A model generated the notes under the pieces. That model worked only from the letters and a program-made list of their open reading frames with translations. It made no database searches and was not told the DNA's origin. 23,102 bases of DNA from CAYUTA01 sp964447605 (GTDB lineage Bacteria; Bacillota; Clostridia; Christensenellales; CAG-138), in contig CAYUTA010000039.1 in assembly GCA_964447605.1 (NCBI GenBank), positions 1 through 23,102 on the forward strand. The letters are read 5' to 3'. The position numbers and the translations under genes were made by a program. Positions 5,913-13,484 of the stretch are shown here, piece after piece (position 1 is the first letter of the stretch; every line of letters starts with the position of its first letter).

Positions 5913-7934
5913 ATGCGCAGCGTATTTTTCTGGCGTGTATTAATTGTAGCGATCATTGCTTTGCTGCTGGCGAACGTCGTTTCGCTGGCGGCTTATACTT
6001 ATGTCGGAAGAAATACCTATATTTCCATTGAAATGGACAACCTTGAGCCGGAGGCCAACGTGACACGGCAGATTTACGAAGAGTATAAGAACGGCAACAT
6101 GACGGAGGAAGCGTTTCAAAGCCTGATTGAAAAGCAAACGGTTTCAAGCGAATCCGCCATATTGATTGCCGACGCTCTGGGAAAAACGCTGATTGTCCGC
6201 AACATCGGCAGCGCCATCGAGGTGCAGGATTTTGGCGCATATTTTGCCGCGGAACTGCAGCATGTGCTAAACGGCGCAACGGTTAAAAACGATAATCTGG
6301 AACTGCTCAGCGGCGAATCGGCCGTCTCCGTCGGCGTTCCCATCCGTGATGCGGAGGGCAACGTAACCGGCGGCATTTTTATCATTAAACAGATCAATCG
6401 CATCCAATCGGCGTTCCAGCAGCTCAATAACGTTCTGATGGCCACCATCATACTGGTGTTCCCGGTGATCCTGATCCTTGCGGCATATGGCACAAACCGG
6501 CTCTCCCGGCCGCTGCATGAAATGAGCAATGCCGCCATCCAGATGTCCAAGGGCAAATTCAGCGTGCGTGCGGACGAAAGCGCCACCGGCGAATTCGGCA
6601 TTCTTGCGCGGGCGCTGAATACCCTGTGCGGCAATTTGTCTCAGACGATTTACCAGCTGCGCAATGAGAAGCGGCAGCTTAACCAGATTCTCTCTAGCTT
6701 TTCCGACGGCGTTGCCGCGCTTGACAGCATCGGCTGTCTGACGCACTATAACCCGGCGCTGATGAAAATGTTCGGTACGGTGGACGTTGCCGTTGCCATG
6801 GACCTTGTGCCGGATCAAAGCGTTTGGGATGTGTTCAGCCGCGTTTATGAGACCCGCACGCCGGAGACGCTGCATTATCAACTGCCCAATGACCGTGCGC
6901 TGTGGATTTCGGTTGTGCCGATCCTGTCGGAGGAGGGCGAGTGCACCGGCGTTGTCGGCCTATTTAAGGACATGACGGAGCTGGAACGGCTGGAGAAGAC
7001 GCGGCGGGATTATGTCGCCAACGTCAGCCATGAGCTGCGTACGCCGCTGACCGCGGTGCGCGGCCTGCTGGAACCCCTTGCCGACGGCATGATTACCGAT
7101 GAGGAGACGCGACAGCGGTATTATCGCATCATGCTGCGCGAGGTTGTGCGGCTTTCGCGACTGATTACGGATATGCTCGAGCTGTCCAGGCTGCAGTCCG
7201 GGAAGGAGTATTTACAGATCGGGCCCGTCAATCTCAAAGAGCTTTTGATGGATACGCATCAAAACTACCTCAACGAGGCGCGGCAGCACGGCATCACGCT
7301 CAAGCTCGAGGCGGAGAACGTGCCCTATGTGATGACCGATGGCGACAGAGTGGAGCAGATTCTCGTCATCATGATCGATAACGCCATGCACTATACGCCG
7401 AGCGGCGGCAGCATTACGCTTTCCGCGGTACAAACAGACGAACGCACGGTACTTGTCTCTGTTACGGACACCGGCTGCGGCATTGCCGAAGAGGATTTGC
7501 CGCATCTATTTGAACGCTTTTATAAAACCGACAAATCCCGCAAGGAGGGCGGCACGGGCCTCGGCCTTTCGATTGCCAAGCAGATCATCGACAAGCTGGG
7601 CGAAACGATCTATGTCGAAAGCAGGCTGGGCGAGGGGACGAGCTTTCATTTCACGCTCAAAAAGTATGTCAGCAACGCTATTGCGCTTGGCCCGAGCACG
7701 GAGACGGACGTATACGCCGACATACGGGCGGAGCTTCTCGCTTCCGACCCGGATGCGGCGGCCGAACAGGAGGACGCGCCATACGAAGTGCTTGTTTCCC
7801 GCGAGGAAGAGAAGGCGAGCAGGAGCAGAAAATCCGGCCGGACCGCCAGGCCGGAGAAGGCGCCGAAACAGGGGAAGGCGGACAACCTCTCCGATTCGTC
7901 CAAATCCGGCCGTGGCGGCAAGTCCCGCGCATAA
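5913..7934 (+). CDS. membrane sensor histidine kinase (HK1) with C-terminal basic tail
   Basis: Sensor kinase of 673 aa paired with RR1. Order: TM1 (about 5-27), an extracellular sensor region of about 145 aa, TM2 (about 174-194), HAMP (about 195-247), a PAS-like domain (about 255-360), the HisKA dimerisation domain with H373 in NVSHELRTP, and a HATPase domain. The HATPase has an N-box (MIDNAMHYTP, N490), G1 DTGCGI (D519) and GGTGLGLS. The kinase core ends near residue 585. A further 88 residues follow, first acidic and then rich in K, R, S and G (for example KASRSRKSGR and SSKSGRGGKSRA), which is unusual for this kinase class. ATG at 5913 directly follows the RR1 stop. The layout is WalK-like, but I do not assign that name because the locus lacks the usual wal neighbours. 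Confidence 0.93.
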   Translation: MRSVFFWRVLIVAIIALLLANVVSLAAYTYVGRNTYISIEMDNLEPEANVTRQIYEEYKNGNMTEEAFQSLIEKQTVSSESAILIADALGKTLIVRNIGSAIEVQDFGAYFAAELQHVLNGATVKNDNLELLSGESAVSVGVPIRDAEGNVTGGIFIIKQINRIQSAFQQLNNVLMATIILVFPVILILAAYGTNRLSRPLHEMSNAAIQMSKGKFSVRADESATGEFGILARALNTLCGNLSQTIYQLRNEKRQLNQILSSFSDGVAALDSIGCLTHYNPALMKMFGTVDVAVAMDLVPDQSVWDVFSRVYETRTPETLHYQLPNDRALWISVVPILSEEGECTGVVGLFKDMTELERLEKTRRDYVANVSHELRTPLTAVRGLLEPLADGMITDEETRQRYYRIMLREVVRLSRLITDMLELSRLQSGKEYLQIGPVNLKELLMDTHQNYLNEARQHGITLKLEAENVPYVMTDGDRVEQILVIMIDNAMHYTPSGGSITLSAVQTDERTVLVSVTDTGCGIAEEDLPHLFERFYKTDKSRKEGGTGLGLSIAKQIIDKLGETIYVESRLGEGTSFHFTLKKYVSNAIALGPSTETDVYADIRAELLASDPDAAAEQEDAPYEVLVSREEEKASRSRKSGRTARPEKAPKQGKADNLSDSSKSGRGGKSRA

Positions 7935-7971
7935 CGCCGCATTGCCCGCAATATATTTTTGATAAACACAA

Positions 7972-8841
7972 GTGAAGGCGGACAATGCATTGGAATACCA
8001 CAGAAAACGCAGGGGCGGAAACCAGCCCAGGTACGGCGCAGCCTATCCGGCCTACATTGCCGTGCTCATTGTTTTTTTTGGAATCGTATATCTCATCAGC
8101 GCCTCGAAGGCGGGCACATGGGTGGCGGAAAACTGGATTGCACCTGTGCTCAAACGCAGCGACGCGGAACCGGACAAGACAGCCGCGTCCGAGCAGTCGG
8201 CCGCGCCCGTTACGGTGGTAATTGATGAAATCTCGCGCGAAATTGTGCTGCCCGCAAAAAGCTTTTACGCGCTGCAAATTGGCGTGTATGCTGATCAGGG
8301 CAACGCGTCGGCGCAGTCGGACGCCCTGACCGCGATCGGCGCGGCCGGCTATATTTTGCAGGACGGAGACCGTTACCGCGTGCTTGCAAGCGCCTACCCG
8401 GACAGGGAAAGCGCGCAGAAAGTCACTTCACAATTGCTTGGCGAGGGCGTGGAATCGCGCGTCCATACCATTTCGAGAACGGAAAAGGTTTTAAAAATTA
8501 CAGGAACCAGCGAACAGATTGAAACGGTTTTCCGCGCGGTTGAACGCGTGGATACCCTGCAAAGCGCACTGTATGATGCGGTTGTTGCGTTCGATAAGGA
8601 GAAACAGAGCGTAGCCGATGGGATTGCCGCGCTCCGACAGATCGAACGGCAGACTGAGCAGACCTACCAGGCGGTATCGGAGCTTTCCATTGAGCGCGGC
8701 GCGCTCGCTGGAATCGATTCGTTTTATACCGGCGCGCTGGAACGGCTGGACACGGTGATTGCTATGGAGGGAGCGAGCGCTCCGGAATTCTCCTCCGCGC
8801 TCAAGGCGCTGTATATCAGATCGCTGTTGTCGATTCCGTAA
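7972..8841 (+). CDS. SPOR-domain membrane-anchored protein
   Basis: Probable cell-wall-binding protein. SPOR domains bind peptidoglycan lacking stem peptides at division septa. The basic N-terminus (HRKRRGGNQPR) precedes one membrane helix (AAYPAYIAVLIVFFGIVYLI, about 23-42), giving a cytoplasm-in orientation. An extracellular linker follows, then a SPOR-like module at about 97-168 (SFYALQIGVYAD … YRVLASAYPDRESAQ). The rest is mostly alpha-helical (about 180-289) with possible coiled-coil. It lies 37 nt behind HK1 with no visible promoter or terminator between, so it is probably part of the RR1-HK1 operon. The GTG start at 7972 has no RBS; an alternative TTG at 7990 is preceded by AAGGCGG at 8 nt. 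The exact start is unresolved. Confidence 0.75.
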   Translation: MKADNALEYHRKRRGGNQPRYGAAYPAYIAVLIVFFGIVYLISASKAGTWVAENWIAPVLKRSDAEPDKTAASEQSAAPVTVVIDEISREIVLPAKSFYALQIGVYADQGNASAQSDALTAIGAAGYILQDGDRYRVLASAYPDRESAQKVTSQLLGEGVESRVHTISRTEKVLKITGTSEQIETVFRAVERVDTLQSALYDAVVAFDKEKQSVADGIAALRQIERQTEQTYQAVSELSIERGALAGIDSFYTGALERLDTVIAMEGASAPEFSSALKALYIRSLLSIP

Positions 8842-8936
8842 AAGCGTCGAATGCGCGCGCATGTATTTGTACAGGTTAAGTAACGGCGGCAATTTTGGCT
8901 AAAAGATGTACAATTTTGACAAGACGACAGGCGGGA

Positions 8937-8966
8937 TTGCAAAGGCATGGCAAAATCGCTTATAAT
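8937..8966 (+). promoter_or_regulatory. promoter of the second two-component operon
   Basis: -35-like TTGCAA (8937-8942), an 18-bp spacer and a perfect -10 TATAAT (8961-8966) precede the RR2 start. RR2-HK2 can therefore be expressed separately from RR1-HK1. Confidence 0.6.
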
Positions 8967-8989
8967 CACCCCAGGCGGAGGTGGACAAG

Positions 8990-9682
8990 ATGCAAAAAGG
9001 CGCGCATATTCTGATCTGTGACGACCAGCCGATTATCCATGATACGCTCGGCGTCTATCTGGAGAACGAGGGCTTTACCCACTGCGATGCGTTCAACGGC
9101 GTGCAGGCGGTGCAGATGGCGGAGAGCGAAGCCCCGGATCTGATTCTGATGGATCTGATGATGCCGGAAAAATCGGGAATCGACGCCTACCGCGAAATCC
9201 GGGCCGGCAGCAACGTGCCAATCATCATGCTGACGGCCAAGGGCGAGGAAATTGATCGCGTCGTAGGCTTGGAACTGGGTGCGGACGACTATATCGTCAA
9301 GCCGTTTTCCACACGCGAGGTGGTTGCGCGCATCAAGGCGGTGCTGCGCAGGACGGCCGCCGCGCCCGATGCCGAGGCGCAGACGATTCGCATGGAGAAT
9401 CTGGAAATCTGCCCTTCCAACTATGAGGTAAAAATCAAGGGCAGGGTTGTGGACTTTACCCCCAAGGAGGTCGAAATTCTCTATTTGCTGGCCTCGCATC
9501 CCGGCAGGGTGTTTGATCGTGAGCAGATTCTTTCCAAAATATGGGGATACGACTACTTTGGTGATACGCGCGCGGTGGACACGCAGATCAAGCGCATCCG
9601 TCAGAAGATTCCCGACGACAACCTGAACTGGGGCATTCGCACCGTGTACGGCGTGGGGTATAAATTTGGTCTCAGCGAATGA
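8990..9682 (+). CDS. OmpR/PhoB-family response regulator (RR2)
   Basis: Second winged-helix response regulator, 230 aa from ATG 8990, which has GGAGG 8 nt upstream. A GTG at 8981 lies inside that RBS and is unlikely. The receiver shows D11-D12, phosphoacceptor D55 in ILMDLMMP, T82 and K104 in IVKPF. The C-terminal domain ends VYGVGYKFGLSE. It is strongly similar to RR1 across both domains (shared TAKGEEIDR, GLELGADDYIVKPFS, REVVARIKAVLRRT), which points to gene duplication. Divergence is concentrated in alpha-1 (QPIIHDTLGVYLENEG here, QVVHESLGIYLKAEG in RR1), the surface that contacts the kinase. The stop overlaps the kinase start by 4 nt, so translation is coupled. Confidence 0.95.
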   Translation: MQKGAHILICDDQPIIHDTLGVYLENEGFTHCDAFNGVQAVQMAESEAPDLILMDLMMPEKSGIDAYREIRAGSNVPIIMLTAKGEEIDRVVGLELGADDYIVKPFSTREVVARIKAVLRRTAAAPDAEAQTIRMENLEICPSNYEVKIKGRVVDFTPKEVEILYLLASHPGRVFDREQILSKIWGYDYFGDTRAVDTQIKRIRQKIPDDNLNWGIRTVYGVGYKFGLSE

Positions 9683-11427
9683 AAAACGGGTCGATCTTTC
9701 GAAAATTTTTAATTTATCTACTATGCGCCTGTCTGTCGACGGCGCTTTTGGCAGTCATCATCTACGCTTATACCGGCGCGGATTTGTTTGCGCGCCGCAT
9801 TGCCGATGAGATGACGCCGCGCGCTTACGGCGTAGCCAGGCTTGCAAGCCGGTTCCAGACCGGGCAGGTTTCCTATGATTCCTTCATTGATTTTGCGCTG
9901 CAGGAGCAGCAGGGGACAAGCATCTATATCTTCGACCGGTATGGCAACATGCTCGCCTATTCTGCGGGCGGGGACGTTAAGAAACACTATTCGTTCCTGC
10001 AGGCCTCCGCCGCATCGGTTTTGGAAACGGGCGCGCCGTTTACCTCCGCTAGGTGGCGCTCTGAAAACGGCATTATGGTCGGCGTGCCGATTACCGATAA
10101 CATGCGACGGATTACCGGCGTAATCCTGATGAGCAAGCCGACCAATGAGGTTCGCGAGGCCATGGGCACGCTCGTCGGCGCGCTTGCCATCAGCTGCCTT
10201 GCCGTTTCGCTTGCCATGCTGCTGCCGGTCTACCTGATTTCACGCAGAATATCCGACCCGATACGCAGAATGACCGACGCTTCCGCCGCAATGGCCAACG
10301 GCGACTTCTCCGTCTGGGCGGATGAAAACAGCAACGATGAGATTGGCCGGCTCGGGCAGGCGCTCAATCATCTGAGCGCCCAGCTGCATGCCAATATCAG
10401 CGATCTTGTTTCAACGCGAAACCGCCTGCATGTGATTCTTGGCGGGCTGCATGAGGGCGTTGTCGCGCTCAATCACGATGGAGAACCCGTATACTGCAAC
10501 CCGTCGGCGCTTTCGTTGCTCCATTGCAGGGACGAGTCGGAGCTTGCCGATAAGCTGAGGTTCGTCCGTCCGGTTTGCCTGGAGGTTTCCGCTTCCGGAC
10601 AAAGCCGGTCGGTTCAGCTTGTTGAACAGGACAGTAAGCTGATGCTGGTTGTTTCGCCGTCGCAGCACTCCGGCGACGCCGCGCCGGACATGATCGTGGT
10701 GATTCAGGATGTCACCGCGGCAGAGCGGCTCGAGCAAACGCGGCGCGACTATGTAGCCAACGTCAGCCATGAACTGCGCACGCCGATCGCATCCATTCGC
10801 AGCCTTGCGGAAACGCTCAACGACGGACTGATCAAAACCGAGGACGACCGCTTCCGGTATTACGGCTATATCCTGCGCGAATCCATGCGCCTGTCGCGCC
10901 TGATTAACGATCTGCTGGAGCTTTCGCGTCTGCAATCCAATGCGGTCGCGCTGGAGAAGGAGACCTTTTCGCTCAACACACTGCTAGACGAGGTCGTGGC
11001 GCGCATGCGTACGACGGCGTCGTATAGCGGAATTTCCGTTTCGCTCACCATGCCGGACGGCGCGGACTGTCCGGCGTTTTCCAACCGTGACCGCATCGAG
11101 CAGGTGCTTGTGGCGCTGATCGACAACGCCATCAAATTTGCCAGCGACAATGGAAAAATCATTGTGAATTTGAAGCGGGCGGGCGACGGCGGCCGGGCGT
11201 TTATTGAAGTGCGCAATACGGGGCATATCCGCGAACAGGATCTTGCGTATCTGTTTGAACGGTTCTATAAGGCCGACTCCGCCCATTCCGACGGCGGGAC
11301 AGGGTTGGGGCTGGCCATCGTGCAGGAAACGCTTACTCTGCTCGGCGAGCAGATCACGGTGCAAAACGATGGAGAATACGTGCTGTTTTGTTTTTCCGTG
11401 GCGCTGCAAACGGAAGCTTCGAGCTGA
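9679..11427 (+). CDS. membrane sensor histidine kinase (HK2)
   Basis: Partner kinase of RR2, 582 aa, starting at ATG 9679 inside the RR2 stop (ATGA overlap). Order: TM1 (about 10-31), an extracellular region of about 130 aa, TM2 (about 165-187), HAMP (about 188-240), PAS-like (about 250-345), HisKA with H364 in NVSHELRTP, then HATPase with N483 in DNAIKFAS and a GGTGLGLA loop. The G1 box is atypical: NTGHI at 513-517, where most kinases have DxGxGI. NTGxxI variants occur in other Firmicute kinases, so it may still bind ATP. The DHp helix and flanks closely resemble HK1 (TRRDYVANVSHELRTP shared), but HK2 lacks HK1's long C-terminal tail. An intrinsic terminator follows. Confidence 0.93.
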   Translation: MKNGSIFRKFLIYLLCACLSTALLAVIIYAYTGADLFARRIADEMTPRAYGVARLASRFQTGQVSYDSFIDFALQEQQGTSIYIFDRYGNMLAYSAGGDVKKHYSFLQASAASVLETGAPFTSARWRSENGIMVGVPITDNMRRITGVILMSKPTNEVREAMGTLVGALAISCLAVSLAMLLPVYLISRRISDPIRRMTDASAAMANGDFSVWADENSNDEIGRLGQALNHLSAQLHANISDLVSTRNRLHVILGGLHEGVVALNHDGEPVYCNPSALSLLHCRDESELADKLRFVRPVCLEVSASGQSRSVQLVEQDSKLMLVVSPSQHSGDAAPDMIVVIQDVTAAERLEQTRRDYVANVSHELRTPIASIRSLAETLNDGLIKTEDDRFRYYGYILRESMRLSRLINDLLELSRLQSNAVALEKETFSLNTLLDEVVARMRTTASYSGISVSLTMPDGADCPAFSNRDRIEQVLVALIDNAIKFASDNGKIIVNLKRAGDGGRAFIEVRNTGHIREQDLAYLFERFYKADSAHSDGGTGLGLAIVQETLTLLGEQITVQNDGEYVLFCFSVALQTEASS

Positions 11428-11454
11428 CAAATGTTTACAAAACCGTCATATAAA

Positions 11455-11487
11455 GTGCCGCGCGCTCTTTCCGCGGCACATTGTTTT
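11455..11487 (+). terminator. intrinsic terminator after HK2
   Basis: A perfect 8-bp GC-rich stem (GTGCCGCG / CGCGGCAC) with a 9-nt loop, followed by ATTGTTTT. The T-tract also forms the -35 hexamer of the tyrS promoter. Confidence 0.8.
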
Positions 11488-11509
11488 AGCCCGGGATTCA
11501 TGATAGAAT
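11481..11509 (+). promoter_or_regulatory. tyrS promoter
   Basis: -35 TTGTTT (11481-11486), a 17-bp spacer and -10 TAGAAT (11504-11509) with a TGn extension (11501-11503). The predicted start near 11516 leaves a leader of only about 28 nt. Confidence 0.6.
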
Positions 11510-11543
11510 ACACAGGTATGCAAAGATCGTGGAGGTATTGGTG

Positions 11544-12776
11544 ATGGAACGCAATGTCTATGAAATTTTAGAGGAACGTGGGCTTGTAAAGCAGTGCTCG
11601 CATCCCGGGGAACTGCGGGAATTGCTGGGGAGGGAAAAGGTCACGTTTTATATCGGCTTCGACCCGACGGCCGACAGCCTGCATATCGGGCATTACGTTG
11701 CGCTGATGACAATGGCGCATATGCAGCGGGCCGGACATCGTCCCATCGCGCTGCTGGGCGGCGGAACCGCCTCGATTGGCGATCCCTCCGGCAAGTCGGA
11801 CATGCGGAGGATGCTTTCACGCGAGGAACTGGAGCACAACGCGTCGCGCTTTCAGGCGCAGATGAGCCGGCTGATCGACTTTTCCGACGGTAGGGCGATC
11901 CTTGTCAACAACGCGGACTGGATCTGTCCGCTGAATTTCCTGGATTTTATGCGCGACATCGGCGTATATTTCTCCGTCAACCGCATGCTGGCCGCGGAAT
12001 GCTATAAGCAGCGCATGGAGACCGGGCTGACCTTCTTTGAGATGAGCTATATGCTGATGCAAAGCTATGATTTTCTTGAACTGAACCGCAACTACGGGTG
12101 CTGCCTCCAAATGGGCGGCGACGACCAGTGGAGCAACATTCTTTCCGGCGCGGACTTAATCCGCCGTAAGGAGCAAAAGCCCGCCTATGCGCTGACCACC
12201 AGCCTCCTGACGACGAGCGACGGCAGAAAAATGGGCAAGACCGAAAAGGGCGCCGTCTGGCTCGACCCAAACAAGTGCAGCGTGTTCGATTTCTATCAAT
12301 ACTGGCGGAACGTCGACGATGCGGATGTGGAGAAGTGTCTGTCGCTGCTGACGTTTATCCCGATGGACGAAGTGGGCCGCCTCAGCGCGCTGCACGACAG
12401 CGGGATCAACGAGGCAAAGCGCATTCTTGCCTATACGCTGACCGAGCAGGTACACGGGACGGAGGAGGCAAAAAAGGCGCAGAACGCCGCGGAAGCGCTG
12501 TTTGGCGCGGGCAGTGACTTAAGCGACATGCCGGCCGTTGCGCTGACGCAGGAACAGGTTGCACAGAGCGGCCTGCGGCTGCCGGATCTGCTTGTGCTGG
12601 CCAGGCTCGCCTCAAGCAAGAGCGACGCGCGGCGGTTGATCGAGGGCGGCGGCGTGTTCGTTGGGGAAAACAGGGTGAGCGCAGTAAGCGAGCGCATTGA
12701 CGCAGCCATGCTGGAAGGCGACGGCGTAATCATCAGGAAGGGCAAGAAGAGCTTTTGCAGAATTCGCAGAGTCTGA
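11544..12776 (+). CDS. tyrS: tyrosyl-tRNA synthetase
   Basis: Charges tRNA-Tyr with tyrosine in the cytoplasm (EC 6.1.1.1). From ATG 11544 it is 410 aa, the normal size for the bacterial enzyme. The class I signatures are present: HIGH at 47-50 in DSLHIGHYVAL and the KMSKS-loop equivalent KMGKT at 229-233. The GFDPTADSLH opening and GGDDQWSNI also fit TyrRS. The C-terminal S4 RNA-binding domain is recognisable (LARLASSKSDARRLIEGGGV). The start is chosen at 11544 because GGAGG lies 8 nt upstream; a GTG at 11529 sits in the RBS itself. No room exists for a T-box leader between promoter and start, although many Firmicute tyrS genes have one. The end overlaps the next gene by 22 nt. Confidence 0.97.
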   Translation: MERNVYEILEERGLVKQCSHPGELRELLGREKVTFYIGFDPTADSLHIGHYVALMTMAHMQRAGHRPIALLGGGTASIGDPSGKSDMRRMLSREELEHNASRFQAQMSRLIDFSDGRAILVNNADWICPLNFLDFMRDIGVYFSVNRMLAAECYKQRMETGLTFFEMSYMLMQSYDFLELNRNYGCCLQMGGDDQWSNILSGADLIRRKEQKPAYALTTSLLTTSDGRKMGKTEKGAVWLDPNKCSVFDFYQYWRNVDDADVEKCLSLLTFIPMDEVGRLSALHDSGINEAKRILAYTLTEQVHGTEEAKKAQNAAEALFGAGSDLSDMPAVALTQEQVAQSGLRLPDLLVLARLASSKSDARRLIEGGGVFVGENRVSAVSERIDAAMLEGDGVIIRKGKKSFCRIRRV

Positions 12777-13396
12777 AGCCGTACCGTACGATACGGCAGG
12801 ATTCCGAAATCGAGCTGGTGATTCATAAGTCGCGGTTCATCGGACGATGTTTTCCGGTTGCCGACGCTGCCGCGGCTGCGGCCGTTCTTGAACGCGTCCG
12901 CAAGCGGCACTGGGACGCTACGCATAATTGCTATGCTTTCTGCGTTGGCCGCGATGCGCCCGGCACGCGGTCTTCCGACGACGGCGAGCCGTCCGGCACG
13001 GCGGGAGCGCCGATTCTCAATGTGCTCAGCCGGTTGGAACTGACCAACACGCTGTGTGTGGTTACGCGTTATTTCGGCGGCGTGCTGCTTGGCGCGGGCG
13101 GGCTGGCGCGTGTCTACTCCAATGCGGCGAGCGCTGCCGCCGAAGCCGCCGGAATCGTTCAAATGCGGCCCGCAAGCGGATTTACCGCGGCGTTTACCTA
13201 TCCGCAATGGGCGGCGGCGGAAGCGGCGCTCAGAAAGCATGCCGAAGTGTCCGGCGTTGCCTATACCGACGTGGTCACGGCGACGTTTTGGCTGTTTGAC
13301 CATTCGGCGGCGCAAATGCTTGCGCAAATTCGGGACCTTACGGATGGGCGCGTTGTGCCGGAGCTTTGCGCGCGGGATATGCGTCCGCTCCGTTGA
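12755..13396 (+). CDS. YigZ/IMPACT family protein
   Basis: 213-aa member of the YigZ/IMPACT (UPF0029) family, proteins linked to translation control and ribosome interaction in other organisms; the molecular role in bacteria is not settled. Family hallmarks are clear: KSRFIG near residue 25, HWDATHNCYAF, SSDDGEPSGTAGAPIL, and TRYFGGVLLGAGGLARVY, followed by the C-terminal ferredoxin-like domain. The start is TTG at 12755 inside the tail of tyrS, preceded by a purine-rich AAGAAGAG; no in-frame ATG is available upstream of the conserved region. Overlap with tyrS implies translational coupling. Confidence 0.92.
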   Translation: MQNSQSLKPYRTIRQDSEIELVIHKSRFIGRCFPVADAAAAAAVLERVRKRHWDATHNCYAFCVGRDAPGTRSSDDGEPSGTAGAPILNVLSRLELTNTLCVVTRYFGGVLLGAGGLARVYSNAASAAAEAAGIVQMRPASGFTAAFTYPQWAAAEAALRKHAEVSGVAYTDVVTATFWLFDHSAAQMLAQIRDLTDGRVVPELCARDMRPLR

Positions 13397-13484
13397 TGCA
13401 ATTTTCTGCACCGAGCAGGGGATACTCTTTTTGTGGAGCGTACTGCGCGCCGTTTGGCACTTTTTCGGAAGAGGAGCATTGGTA

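Noticed and set aside
7453..7962. 169-aa plus-strand frame inside HK1
   Set aside because: It is an out-of-frame shadow of the HATPase domain and tail; its arginine/alanine richness reflects GC codon bias.
8916..8966. TTGACA at 8916 as the -35 of the RR2 promoter
   Set aside because: It is 39 bp from the -10 at 8961, and no -10 lies at normal spacing.
13056..13484. Upstream extension of the Ig-like-repeat protein frame
   Set aside because: It overlaps yigZ out of frame; a signal peptide with a good RBS begins at 13485.
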